Notes: generated from the sequence alone by a model not told the origin. 64,000 bases of DNA from Psychrobacillus sp042944905 (GCF_042944905.1 NZ_CP168496.1:1550001-1614000), one strand, 5' to 3'. Shown: positions 44,438-53,248, numbered from the stretch's first letter. Numbers and translations: made by a program.

Positions 44438-45148
44438 ATGAAAAACATAAAACTTTTAACTACTATTCTTTTAGGAATACTAGTTTTAACCGGTTGTGGC
44501 TATAAAAGTGGACAACAGCCCGAAAATTTATTGCCATATGAAGATCAGTTAATGGTCGTTCAAAATGCCGTCAATAGCTTTAGAGAAGACTCTGGTGGAT
44601 TATTACCGATTAAAACTCGAGATATGGAAACAGATCAATATATTAAGTATCCCATTGATTTTACAAAAATTGTTCCAAGATATATAGGTAAGTCACCAGC
44701 TAACTCATATGAAGCTGGTGGTATTTATCAATACGTACTTATGGACGTAGAAGAGAATCCAACGGTTAAGTTGGTAGATTTACGTATTGCCGACACCCTA
44801 CGTGATATTAACTATCGTAAAGGCATTAATGGTTATGGCCCTATCGCAGAAATCATTGCAGAAGGTGTGTATAAGCTCGATTATAAAAAGATGGGATACA
44901 AAAGTGAGTTGTCGGTTCAAAGCCCTTATTCGGATACACAGTTGCCTTTAGTAGCAACAGGTGACGGGAAAATGTATGTGGATTACTCTATTGAACTAAA
45001 TCGAATGCTTCAGGACAATCAAACAAAAGTAAAACCTGGAGAGGATATTCGCCACCTACTCACGGATAACTTTGCTATTGTTCCTGCCTATTCACTTCCA
45101 TATACCGTAAATGAAAAGAACGAACCAATTTTTATGTTGTCAAAATAA
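44438..45148 (+). CDS. yphF: Lipoprotein YphF
   Basis: A 236-residue lipoprotein of unknown function. A type II signal peptide ends in the lipobox LTGC (Cys20), after which the protein would be attached to the outer face of the membrane. The rest is a soluble alpha/beta domain, with repeated mention of ordered strands but no known catalytic motif. It follows yphE by 13 bp with AAGGAGATT ahead of ATG 44438, so the two form an operon as in B. subtilis. Confidence 0.82.
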   Translation: MKNIKLLTTILLGILVLTGCGYKSGQQPENLLPYEDQLMVVQNAVNSFREDSGGLLPIKTRDMETDQYIKYPIDFTKIVPRYIGKSPANSYEAGGIYQYVLMDVEENPTVKLVDLRIADTLRDINYRKGINGYGPIAEIIAEGVYKLDYKKMGYKSELSVQSPYSDTQLPLVATGDGKMYVDYSIELNRMLQDNQTKVKPGEDIRHLLTDNFAIVPAYSLPYTVNEKNEPIFMLSK

Positions 45149-45155
45149 ACGATTG

Positions 45156-45190
45156 AACGTTTCATGCGTTATGCATGAAACGTTTTTTTT
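45156..45190 (+). terminator. Terminator after yphF
   Basis: A perfect 12-bp stem, AACGTTTCATGC (45156-45167) with its complement (45173-45184), and a T run. spoIVA begins just after it; a CATATATT at 45194-45201 resembles a sigma-E -10 box but its -35 is weak. Confidence 0.9.
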
Positions 45191-45226
45191 GTGCATATAT
45201 TAAACTGCGAAGAAAGGAGAGTATCC

Positions 45227-46705
45227 ATGTCAAATAAACTTTATGAACAAATAGCAGAGCGTACTAATGGAGATGTGTATATTGGAGTTGTAGGGCCTGT
45301 TCGAGTTGGTAAATCTACTTTTGTGAAACGAGTAATGGAGCTAGTTGTTATTCCTAATATAAAAGAGGAATCAGAGAGATTGCGAGCACAAGATGAACTT
45401 CCGCAAAGTTCACCTGGAAACGTCATTATGACGGCTGAGCCGAAATTTGTTCCTGCACACGGAACAAATATTTATCTCGGAGAAGAACAATTACGATTAC
45501 AAATTAGGTTAGTAGATTGTGTAGGGTACATGATTGATGGCATAAAAACCCATTCAGGAGAAGAAGGGCAAAAACTAGTGCATACACCTTGGCATAGTGA
45601 AGCCATTCCATTTGAAGAAGCTGCAAGAATCGGAACAGACAAAGTAATACGTGATCACTCTACTATTGGGATAGTTGTAACTACTGATGGCTCGGTGAAT
45701 AATATTCCGAGAAAAGCGGCAGAAAATGCAGAACAACAGATTATTGCTCAATTAAAAGAAATTGGTAAACCATTTGTCATCGTTTTAAATAGTAAAATGC
45801 CTGGTCACGCTGATACGATTCATTTATGTGATGAGTTACAAAAAGAACATGAAGTACCTGTAATTGCAGTAGCCGTGGATCGAATGACTGCAGAGGAAAT
45901 TCAATACATACTCCAACAGGCACTTTATGAATTCCCTATTACAGATATTGAACTTGTTAAACCAGATTGGACCGATGTCTTAGAGCCGGATCATTTCGTT
46001 AACAATGCAATCACCTCTTCGTTGCAAGAATGGCTTCAAATTGTTTCTAAAATGAAAGATGTAAAAGAGCTTGCTGCTAGATTTAAACAAGTTCCATTCA
46101 TACAATCAGCAGATGTAGTAGAAGCGAACCCCGGACGAGGCTCTGCTTGCATTCAAATTGGCCTAAAACCAGAAGTGTTTCAAGAAGTATGTGATGAATG
46201 GTTAGAAGAGCCGATTCAATCAAAAAAAGATTGGCTTTTATTTGTAAAAGAAGCTTCTACTGCAAAAAAAGCTTATAACAAATTTTCAGAAGCATTAGAG
46301 GCGGCCAAAAAACATGGATACGGGGTATCCCTTCCGACAATTCATGATTTCCAACCTTCTGCACCCGAAATTATTAAACAAAATAATTTTTATGGAGTCA
46401 GTTTAAAAGCAAAAGCAGCATCTCTGCATATAATTCGAGTAGATATGGAAGCGGAATTTGCTCCTTTAATCGGTTCTGAATTTCATAGTCAGCAGCTGCT
46501 AAAAGATTTAAAACACGGCTATTTGCATGATCGAGATGCATTGTGGCAAACACAAGTTTTTGGTACTTCCCTAGTCGAAGTAATGAAAGAAAGCTTGCGT
46601 TATAAAACAGAAAATGTATCAGTACTTGCGAAAAAAAGAATGCGTGAAACGATTGAAAGAATGGTAAACGAAGGAGATAGAGGTTTAATAACGTTCATTC
46701 TGTAA
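45227..46705 (+). CDS. spoIVA: Stage IV sporulation protein A
   Basis: A 492-residue ATPase that polymerises on the forespore surface to form the basement layer of the spore coat. The Walker A motif is GPVRVGKS (23-30). The C-terminal region that binds SpoVM is complete and ends DRGLITFIL. ATG 45227 follows AAAGGAGAG. Made in the mother cell under sigma-E in B. subtilis. Confidence 0.96.
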   Translation: MSNKLYEQIAERTNGDVYIGVVGPVRVGKSTFVKRVMELVVIPNIKEESERLRAQDELPQSSPGNVIMTAEPKFVPAHGTNIYLGEEQLRLQIRLVDCVGYMIDGIKTHSGEEGQKLVHTPWHSEAIPFEEAARIGTDKVIRDHSTIGIVVTTDGSVNNIPRKAAENAEQQIIAQLKEIGKPFVIVLNSKMPGHADTIHLCDELQKEHEVPVIAVAVDRMTAEEIQYILQQALYEFPITDIELVKPDWTDVLEPDHFVNNAITSSLQEWLQIVSKMKDVKELAARFKQVPFIQSADVVEANPGRGSACIQIGLKPEVFQEVCDEWLEEPIQSKKDWLLFVKEASTAKKAYNKFSEALEAAKKHGYGVSLPTIHDFQPSAPEIIKQNNFYGVSLKAKAASLHIIRVDMEAEFAPLIGSEFHSQQLLKDLKHGYLHDRDALWQTQVFGTSLVEVMKESLRYKTENVSVLAKKRMRETIERMVNEGDRGLITFIL

Positions 46706-46741
46706 AATGGTTAATAATGGATTTTTTGATTTAAAAACATG

Positions 46742-46828
46742 AAATAATTAGGCCATGTCTTCCTTGAACAAAGGTAGATGAAGTTGTGGGTAATATGCAG
46801 AAAATTTAAAAAGATAACCTAATTATTT
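46742..46828 (+). other. Possible structured RNA after spoIVA, closed by an 11-bp stem
   Basis: AAATAATTAGG (46742-46752) and its exact reverse complement (46818-46828) enclose 65 nt that can form a smaller helix (CTTC near 46760 with GAAG near 46780). Directly after it comes a strong terminator. The layout resembles a leader RNA or a small RNA, but no known family is recognised. Confidence 0.35.
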
Positions 46829-46830
46829 GG

Positions 46831-46870
46831 AACGGGGCTTTTCGCGTCTATGCGAAAAGTCCCGTTATTT
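46831..46870 (+). terminator. Terminator between spoIVA and hbs
   Basis: A 15-bp stem with one G-U pair (46831-46845 with 46852-46866) and a weak T-rich tail. Confidence 0.8.
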
Positions 46871-46996
46871 CATTAAATTCGTCATTTTTTGCTTAAAGTT
46901 CCCTAAACACATGCAAATAGTGTTGCGAAGCCTTTTTGGTTGTGATACTCTTTTTACAGGATTAAAGCTATCTTCCTTTGAGAGGAGGTGAATGTT

Positions 46997-47269
46997 ATGA
47001 ATAAAACAGAATTAGTGAACTCTGTTGCTGAAGCTACAGATCTTTCTAAGAAAGATGCTTCTAAAGCAGTTGAAGCTGTATTTGAATCAATTCAAACTGC
47101 TCTTGCAGATGGTGAAAAAGTTCAATTAATCGGTTTTGGTAACTTTGAGGTACGTGAACGTGCTGCACGTAAAGGACGTAATCCTCAAACAGGTAAAGAA
47201 ATCGACATCGCTGCAAGCAAGGTACCTGCTTTCAAACCAGGTAAAGCGCTTAAAGACGCAGTTAAATAA
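46997..47269 (+). CDS. hbs: DNA-binding protein HU
   Basis: A 90-residue histone-like nucleoid protein of the HU/IHF family, a homodimer that bends DNA. The signature GFGNFEVRERAARKGRNP and the beta-arm TGKEIDIAAS are present. ATG 46997 follows an excellent GAGGAGGTG; a GTG nine bases upstream lies within that site. Codon use is strongly biased, as expected for an abundant protein. Its place between spoIVA and folE matches hbs in B. subtilis. Confidence 0.96.
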   Translation: MNKTELVNSVAEATDLSKKDASKAVEAVFESIQTALADGEKVQLIGFGNFEVRERAARKGRNPQTGKEIDIAASKVPAFKPGKALKDAVK

Positions 47270-47286
47270 CTGATGTTGTCGTACAT

Positions 47287-47333
47287 AGAACGGTTACCTT
47301 GAAGCTATCTTCTTGGTAGCCGTTCTTTTCTTT
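47287..47333 (+). terminator. Terminator after hbs
   Basis: A 12-bp stem with one wobble (47287-47298 with 47315-47326), an inner GAAG/CTTC pair, and a T run. Confidence 0.88.
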
Positions 47334-47448
47334 TTGGCAATGACAGAAAAGAAATGATAAATATACATAATTGAAAAATATTTATTATCTTTGAATCGTA
47401 TGCTAAGATTCTTATGATTACGATGTTGTTTTAGGAGGTATAACAAAA

Positions 47449-48018
47449 ATGAAAAATGTCGATTTAGAAAAAATAGAAGAAGCAGTGAAGATGATACTAG
47501 AAGCAGTGGGTGAAAATCCTTTTAGAGAAGGTTTACTGGATACACCGAAAAGAGTAGCTAAGATGTATGCGGAAATGTTTGAGGGATTGCATCAGGATCC
47601 AAAAGAATATTTTCAAACTGTTTTTAACGAAGAGCATGAAGAGCTAGTGTTAGTAAAAGATATACCATTCTATTCGATGTGTGAGCATCATCTAGTGCCA
47701 TTTTACGGTAAAGCACATGTTGCCTATATTCCACGAAATGGAGTTGTGACGGGGCTGAGTAAACTTGCAAGAGCGGTAGAAACAACCGCGAAACGTCCTC
47801 AACTTCAAGAGAGAATTACATCTACAGTTGCAGATGATATAATGGAAATGTTAAACCCTCATGGTGTTTATGTTGTAGTGGAAGCGGAGCATATGTGTAT
47901 GACAATGCGAGGTATAAAAAAACCGGGTTCAAAAACCGTTACTGCTGTTGCACGGGGTATATTAGAAACGGATGATATAAAACGTTCCGAAATCTTATCT
48001 TTCATTCAGATGAGTTAA
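47449..48018 (+). CDS. folE: GTP cyclohydrolase I
   Basis: A 189-residue enzyme that turns GTP into dihydroneopterin triphosphate, the first step of folate synthesis. Zinc ligands are Cys78 and His81 (MCEHHLVPF) and Cys150 (EHMCMTMRG). Called mtrA in B. subtilis, where it is also paired with mtrB. ATG 47449 follows TTAGGAGG. mtrB lies 67 bp downstream. Confidence 0.95.
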   Translation: MKNVDLEKIEEAVKMILEAVGENPFREGLLDTPKRVAKMYAEMFEGLHQDPKEYFQTVFNEEHEELVLVKDIPFYSMCEHHLVPFYGKAHVAYIPRNGVVTGLSKLARAVETTAKRPQLQERITSTVADDIMEMLNPHGVYVVVEAEHMCMTMRGIKKPGSKTVTAVARGILETDDIKRSEILSFIQMS

Positions 48019-48085
48019 CTGCTTTGGATGAATGGACAAGAATATGGTATGATAAAAAAAGACTTCGAACAAAGGAGACTTTAAA

Positions 48086-48310
48086 ATGTCTAGTTCAGAT
48101 TTTATCGTAATCAAAGCAGAAGAAGATGGTGTACATGTAATCGGATTGACTCGTGGTACAGATACTAAATTCCATCATTCTGAAAAATTAGATACAGGTG
48201 AAGTAATGATTGCTCAATTTACAGAACATACTTCAGCAATGAAAATTAGAGGAAAAGCGTCTATTCAAACAGCTAATGGCGTGATTCAAAGTGATTCCAA
48301 AAAAATGTAG
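48086..48310 (+). CDS. mtrB: Tryptophan RNA-binding attenuator protein (TRAP)
   Basis: A 74-residue protein forming an 11-subunit ring that, with bound tryptophan, wraps GAG/UAG repeats in target mRNAs and causes attenuation. The sequence is close to B. subtilis TRAP, with the RNA-contacting KIRGKA strand intact (Lys-Ile-Arg). The trp genes it normally controls are not at the usual place in this window. ATG 48086 follows AAAGGAGAC. Confidence 0.95.
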   Translation: MSSSDFIVIKAEEDGVHVIGLTRGTDTKFHHSEKLDTGEVMIAQFTEHTSAMKIRGKASIQTANGVIQSDSKKM

Positions 48311-48357
48311 TAAACTATATAGAAGATTAACCGCAGCTGAGAAATGGAGTAAAGTGT

Positions 48358-49119
48358 ATGAACGAAGCATTGATATTACAACATGTTGAAACCTATAAAA
48401 AGAATATTCTTATGCAACTTCAACAAAGCACTTTGCAAAAATACACCGGGATACCTGTAATTGATGAAGATCGTTTATTTTTCACAATTTTACCATTTCT
48501 TAATGAGGAAGATTGGGATAATTCGGTAGAGGTTTCTGCAATCGCCGTTTCCCTTATTTTTTCTGCTCTTGCTGCACACGATTTAGTGAAGGAAGAAAAT
48601 GCGACGGCTAAATCACAACAACTACAAGTGCTAGCGGGAGATTATTATAGTGGTAGATATTACCAACTTTTGGCTAGTGAAAATAAAATAGATTTAATCC
48701 AACTATTGTCTAATAGCGTTGCTATCATTACAGAGCATAAGTCTAGATTTTATGATCTAGAAGATTACACACTGGAAGAATTAATTCAATCGATTCAACT
48801 AATCGAAAGTAAACCAATCGAACGATTTTTAGAATACTACGCTTATCATGAGTATGTGTATATTATGAATGAAGCATTATTACTAGCAGCGTTAAAAAAA
48901 GAGTTAGTTGCCTTCGAAAATAATGAAAAAACATTTTATATAAGTAAATCTAAAATACTTCAATCGAATATGGACACACTGCGCCTTGAAATTGAAAAAA
49001 TTGAACTAACACTAGTGCAAGACGTTCGTTCGTCAAACTTATTAAATGAATCCTTGAAAGATGCGATTTTAGAGCGAGTGAGCAACCATTCACTGGAAAA
49101 GCAGTTGAGAGAAGGGTAA
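48358..49119 (+). CDS. hepS: Heptaprenyl diphosphate synthase component I
   Basis: A 253-residue small subunit of heptaprenyl diphosphate synthase, which makes the side chain of menaquinone-7. It has no catalytic aspartate motifs, as expected; it governs product length with HepT. The helical HEPPP-type sequence (KYTGIPVIDEDRLFF, then LLAGDYYSGRYYQLLA) is recognisable. ATG 48358 follows AATGGAG. menG starts 2 bp after its stop. Confidence 0.9.
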   Translation: MNEALILQHVETYKKNILMQLQQSTLQKYTGIPVIDEDRLFFTILPFLNEEDWDNSVEVSAIAVSLIFSALAAHDLVKEENATAKSQQLQVLAGDYYSGRYYQLLASENKIDLIQLLSNSVAIITEHKSRFYDLEDYTLEELIQSIQLIESKPIERFLEYYAYHEYVYIMNEALLLAALKKELVAFENNEKTFYISKSKILQSNMDTLRLEIEKIELTLVQDVRSSNLLNESLKDAILERVSNHSLEKQLREG

Positions 49120-49121
49120 AC

Positions 49122-49826
49122 GTGGGAAAATCAAAAGAACAATATGTACACGAAGTTTTCGAAAGTATTTCAGATAACTATGATTCGATGAATTCGGTCA
49201 TTAGTTTTCAGCAACATATAAAATGGCGTACCGACACGATGAAAGCAATGCAGGTGAAAAAGGGAAGTACAGCACTTGACGTTTGCTGTGGTACGGCTGA
49301 TTGGACAATTGCTTTAGCAGAAGCGGCAGGTCCAACCGGAAAAGTTGTTGGATTAGATTTTAGTAAAAATATGTTAAATGTAGGAAAAGAGAAAGTAAAA
49401 AATATTGCTCAAATTGAACTGGTACAAGGGAATGCAATGGAGTTACCTTTTGAAGATAGTTCATTTGATTATGTGACTATTGGTTTTGGGCTACGAAATG
49501 TTCCAGATTATAAACAAGTGCTGGAAGAAATGAAACGTGTTGCGAAACCGGGTGGTATGGTCGTTTGTTTAGAAACTTCGCAACCAGATTCTAAATTATT
49601 TAATGTTGGCTTCCGCTTTTATTTCCGTTATGTAATGCCTTTGTTCGGAAAACTTTTTGCGAAAAGCTACAAAGAATATTCGTGGCTTCAAGAATCAGCA
49701 AAGGACTTTCCAAATAGAGAAACGTTGTCCCAGTTATTCGAAGAAGTTGGTTTGAAAAAAGTATCAAATAAGCCTTATAGTGGTGGAGCAGCAGCGAGGC
49801 ATATTGGTTTTAAGAAAGATATTTGA
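49122..49826 (+). CDS. menG: Demethylmenaquinone methyltransferase
   Basis: A 234-residue SAM-dependent methyltransferase for the last step of menaquinone synthesis (UbiE/MenG/MenH family). The SAM motif is LDVCCGTADWTIALAEA, and the family signature YDSMNSVISFQQHIKWR is near the N-terminus. GTG 49122 comes directly behind hepS, so translation is probably coupled. The gene lies between the two heptaprenyl synthase subunits, as in B. subtilis. Confidence 0.95.
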   Translation: MGKSKEQYVHEVFESISDNYDSMNSVISFQQHIKWRTDTMKAMQVKKGSTALDVCCGTADWTIALAEAAGPTGKVVGLDFSKNMLNVGKEKVKNIAQIELVQGNAMELPFEDSSFDYVTIGFGLRNVPDYKQVLEEMKRVAKPGGMVVCLETSQPDSKLFNVGFRFYFRYVMPLFGKLFAKSYKEYSWLQESAKDFPNRETLSQLFEEVGLKKVSNKPYSGGAAARHIGFKKDI

Positions 49827-49845
49827 GTGGGAGAAGGTATTATCT

Positions 49846-50820
49846 GTGGATAAGATGAAGTTGAAATTACTTTATTCCGATTTAAAATCGGATTTAGATG
49901 TCATCGAAAAAGAACTAGCAACTGCAGTGAATTCTTCTTCTCACTTATTAAATGAGGCTTCTCTTCATTTACTTCTTGCTGGAGGAAAGCGAATTCGTCC
50001 TGTTTTTGTCTTACTTTCAGCAAAGTTTGGCGATTATTCAATTGACTCTATAAAAAATGTTGCTGTGCCTGTTGAACTTATTCATATGGCCTCACTTGTA
50101 CATGATGATGTAATAGACGACGCGGAAACAAGAAGAGGTAGAGAAACAGTAAAAACTCAGTGGAATAATCGAGTAGCGATGTATACGGGAGATTTTCTCT
50201 TTGCTAGAGCGATTGAATACATAACAGTGTTAGAAAATACATATGCACATGAAGTGTTATCTCATACGATGGTAGAACTTTGTATTGGTGAAATATTACA
50301 AATTGAAGATAAGCATTTAATAGATCAAACTGTTCGAGATTATTTAAGACGGATAAAGCGGAAAACTGCCATTCTAATTTCAGCAAGTTGTGCTTTAGGT
50401 GCAATTGCCTCTGGGGCAGATGAAAAAACGATTAGACACTTAAAGCGATTTGGTTATTATGTAGGTATGTCTTTTCAAATCATTGATGATATATTAGACA
50501 TTACTTCGACAGATGAGCAGCTTGGAAAACCAGCTGGAAGTGATTTATTGCAAGGTAATATAACTTTACCCGTTCTTTATGTCAAAAATGAACCAGCTAT
50601 CGCTCCTTTATTAAAGGAAATGCTAGATGGTAGTATTTCAGAAAACAACAAGCAACAGCTATTAACGGAAATCCGTAATTCCGACGCCATTAACCATGCC
50701 AAACAAGTAAGTAATATGTATTTGCAAAAGGCATTAAATGAAGTGAAGCAATTGCCAACTAACTCTGCGAAAAAGTCGTTACAAAATATTGCTTTATTTA
50801 TGAGCAAACGTAAGTTTTGA
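49846..50820 (+). CDS. hepT: Heptaprenyl diphosphate synthase component II
   Basis: A 324-residue polyprenyl synthetase, the catalytic subunit. The first Asp-rich motif is DDVIDD (87-92) in LVHDDVIDDAETRRG; the second is IIDDILD. GGKRIRP binds the diphosphate. GTG 49846 is chosen for its 7-bp distance from GAGAAGGT and normal length; ATG 49855 is the alternative. Product feeds menaquinone. Confidence 0.92.
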   Translation: MDKMKLKLLYSDLKSDLDVIEKELATAVNSSSHLLNEASLHLLLAGGKRIRPVFVLLSAKFGDYSIDSIKNVAVPVELIHMASLVHDDVIDDAETRRGRETVKTQWNNRVAMYTGDFLFARAIEYITVLENTYAHEVLSHTMVELCIGEILQIEDKHLIDQTVRDYLRRIKRKTAILISASCALGAIASGADEKTIRHLKRFGYYVGMSFQIIDDILDITSTDEQLGKPAGSDLLQGNITLPVLYVKNEPAIAPLLKEMLDGSISENNKQQLLTEIRNSDAINHAKQVSNMYLQKALNEVKQLPTNSAKKSLQNIALFMSKRKF

Positions 50821-50980
50821 CTTTATGAAATTTGAATCTTATTGCAGCGATGCGATCGAATATATGAATAAGTGTAACTTAGATAGAATTTAATTTGAAA
50901 ATAGTGCATGATAGTGATATTATTTGTAACGGTGGAGAAATTAGAAATTATCCCCTTATATAGTTGAAGGAGTGTTATTC

Positions 50981-51427
50981 ATGGAAAAAACATTTTTAAT
51001 GGTAAAACCTGATGGCGTACAACGTAACCTAATCGGTGAAATCGTAAACCGTTTTGAGAAAAAAGGATATCAATTAGTTGGAGCAAAATTAATGCAAATT
51101 CCAACTGAATTAGCAGAAGAACATTACGGTGAACATAAAGAACGCCCATTCTTCGGTGAATTAGTAGAATTCATCACTTCTGGACCAGTTTTTGCAATGG
51201 TTTGGGAAGGTGAAAACGTTATTTCAACAGCTCGTCTTATGATGGGTGCTACAAATCCAAAAGAATCAGCTCCAGGAACAATCCGCGGAGACTTCGCAGT
51301 AACTGTTGGGAAAAACATTATCCACGGTTCTGACTCACTTGAAAGCGCTGAACGTGAAATCGGCTTATTCTTTAAACAAGAAGAATTAGTAGCTTACGCA
51401 AAAGACGCTAACAACTGGATTAACTAA
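50981..51427 (+). CDS. ndk: Nucleoside diphosphate kinase
   Basis: A 148-residue kinase that equalises nucleoside di- and triphosphates through a phospho-histidine, His115 in NIIHGSDS. MEKTFLMVKPDGVQRNLIGE is the usual N-terminus. ATG 50981 follows GAAGGAGTG. Codon use is biased, as for abundant proteins. Lies between hepT and cheR as in B. subtilis. Confidence 0.96.
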   Translation: MEKTFLMVKPDGVQRNLIGEIVNRFEKKGYQLVGAKLMQIPTELAEEHYGEHKERPFFGELVEFITSGPVFAMVWEGENVISTARLMMGATNPKESAPGTIRGDFAVTVGKNIIHGSDSLESAEREIGLFFKQEELVAYAKDANNWIN

Positions 51428-51472
51428 TCGAAAAACAGGCACAGTTGCCATTAGTTAATTAATAAATCTCTG

Positions 51473-51513
51473 AAATGACAGTCAAATTATTCCTATTTGA
51501 CTGTCATTTTTTT
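51473..51513 (+). terminator. Terminator after ndk
   Basis: A perfect 15-bp stem (51473-51487 with 51495-51509) and T run. Confidence 0.92.
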
Positions 51514-51611
51514 GTCGAAAAAGGCTACAAATTATACGAATGGGGATTTCGTGTTGTGACCGGATAGAAAAAATATGGCCGGATAAATAAATTGATGACT
51601 GGATATATATT

Positions 51612-51719
51612 TTTCTTTCCATAACGCTAACGGTAATAGTGTAGCCAATGTTTCGTCCAAAGCACTCTAGAAATAGAGAAGACAAGATGCACTTAAGGGA
51701 CGCTTGAGTTTTTCTTATA
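51612..51719. repeat. Dispersed intergenic repeat, copy D (right end only)
   Basis: Only the right block remains: ATAGTGTAGCC, ATGTTTCGTCCAAAGCACTC and AGAAGACAAGATGCACTTAA, ending in CTTGAGTTTTTCTTAT. It is closest to copy C but lacks that copy's 30-bp insertion. No hairpins remain. The 51514-51611 stretch before it holds the loose triplet GACCGGATA / GGCCGGATAAA / GACTGGATATA. Confidence 0.75.
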
Positions 51720-51825
51720 GATTAAGTATATAAAATACCGTGTTCATTGTGTTTTTAGTTTCACTGGATTGTCTAACATTGATTTGTGCCATCTCACATA
51801 AAGTTAACTCTTTATATAGAGATAT

Positions 51826-51930
51826 GGTTGCTTTCGCGATAAAATTGGTTGCTTTCTTCAAGGATTTTGTTGCTCTCAGTGTAGAATCTGTAGCTTTCAC
51901 CTTACAATTAGTCGCTCTATGACAGTTTTT
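51826..51930. repeat. 21-bp array with core GTTGCTYTC
   Basis: Units start at 51826, 51847, 51868, 51889 and 51910, exactly 21 bp apart, each opening GGTTGCTTTC, TGTTGCTCTC, TGTAGCTTTC or a variant. On the minus strand the core reads GARAGCAAC, the same as the CGAGAGCAAC core of the 33.7-kb array, which also has a 21-bp period. The rest of each unit differs. Both strands stay open, a by-product of the 3-divisible period. Confidence 0.8.
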
Positions 51931-51974
51931 AACTTTTTAGTTGAGCATTTAAACTTAATAATACCTGTACCCTG

Positions 51975-52285
51975 TGGAATTTGAGAAAAATAGTTAGTAT
52001 CCATTTATAAAGAAGCGCTGAGCGGACGAAATTGTATCTTCGTCCGTTTCTTAAAGAATAGGAAAGCATCTAATCTCTCATTAACCAAATCTAATGCACA
52101 ATGTCTTTACACATTTCAAGAGAGCGACGGACAAACATCCTCCACAAGATTACAGAAAAAAAGGATCGTGAAGTGACGCAGTCACTTCACGATCCTTTTC
52201 CTTTCCCACGATAATAGTGTAGCGGATGTTTAGTTCAGAGCGCTCAAGAAATGTTGAAGAATAAGATTCAGATAAAGGATGACTG
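51975..52285. repeat. Dispersed intergenic repeat, copy E (full length)
   Basis: All blocks are present. Hairpin 1 arms 52021-52030 and 52039-52048 pair fully with one wobble. Hairpin 2 is the longest of the family, a perfect 19-bp stem (52059-52077 with 52081-52099) with loop GCA; the extra pairs are A-T and differ from copies A and B. 52286-52443 upstream of cheR is AT-rich and has no gene. Confidence 0.85.
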
Positions 52286-52443
52286 CAATTTTTTCAATGA
52301 AAATAAAACAAGCGAAGACCAAATGTGAGAGAAAAAATCTGCATCTAGGGGTGTGCATGTAAATTCAAGTGTATTTCTTATGTCCTAAATGTTCAGAATA
52401 CGATATACTTTATTATAGGTATTTTGAAAGGAACGATGTTATT

Positions 52444-53214
52444 GTGCCAGACTACATAAAATTTGTGGAATCTATCAAACATAAAACAGGTATTGATCTT
52501 GCTGCATATAAAGAAGCACAGATGAAACGCCGACTTACTTCGCTATATGAAAAAAAAGGATATAAAAACTTTGTCGAATTTTTTAATGCGCTTGATCATG
52601 ATAGAGACTTATTGAACGAGTTTTTAGATCGAATGACGATTAATGTATCCGAGTTTTACCGCAATGGAAAGCGTTGGGAAGTTTTGCAAAATAAAATATT
52701 TCCTAAACTATTAGCTGAAAATAAACGATTGAAGATCTGGAGTGCTGCATGTTCTACAGGTGAAGAACCATATACAACTGCTATGGTATTATCGAATTAT
52801 CTTCCTCTTTCTCAAATCTCTGTGCATGCAACAGATTTAGATGAAAATGCAATACATAGGGCCAAAGTTGGGATATATCCCGAACGTTCACTTGCAGAAG
52901 TACCTAATGAGATGAAAATTAAGTATTTTGAGAAACAAGGCCAGTTTTATAAAGTGGAAGATGCGATTAAAAAGACGGCTAATTTTAAAAAGCATAATTT
53001 ATTGAAAGATACATACGATAAAAATTACGATTTAATTATTTGTCGTAATGTAATGATTTATTTCACAGAAGAAGCAAAAGATCAAATTTATCAAAACTTT
53101 AGTAATTCCCTGCGTTCAGGTGGAATTCTCTTTGTCGGAAGTACCGAACAAATATTTAATCCTGGTAAATTTGGATTTGAGATAGAAGACACATTTTTTT
53201 ACCGCAAAAAATAA
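52444..53214 (+). CDS. cheR: Chemotaxis protein methyltransferase CheR
   Basis: A 256-residue SAM-dependent enzyme that methylates glutamates of chemoreceptors. The N-terminal helical domain includes KEAQMKRRLTSLYEKKG and DRMTINVSEFYRN. The SAM site is IWSAACSTGEEPYT, and the later NVMIYF loop is present. GTG 52444 gives the exact B. subtilis length and follows GAAAGGAA; an open stretch upstream to 52369 is not homologous. No other chemotaxis genes are nearby. Confidence 0.93.
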   Translation: MPDYIKFVESIKHKTGIDLAAYKEAQMKRRLTSLYEKKGYKNFVEFFNALDHDRDLLNEFLDRMTINVSEFYRNGKRWEVLQNKIFPKLLAENKRLKIWSAACSTGEEPYTTAMVLSNYLPLSQISVHATDLDENAIHRAKVGIYPERSLAEVPNEMKIKYFEKQGQFYKVEDAIKKTANFKKHNLLKDTYDKNYDLIICRNVMIYFTEEAKDQIYQNFSNSLRSGGILFVGSTEQIFNPGKFGFEIEDTFFYRKK

Positions 53215-53248
53215 AACTGTCCAATGAAAATTTTGGGCAGTTTTCTTC
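53213..53248 (+). terminator. Terminator after cheR
   Basis: A 10-bp stem with one wobble (53213-53222 with 53235-53244), then TTCTTCT. Confidence 0.75.

Noticed and set aside
52369..52443. N-terminal extension of CheR with a CPKC motif
   Set aside because: No ribosome site and no match to CheR; GTG 52444 gives the normal 256 residues.
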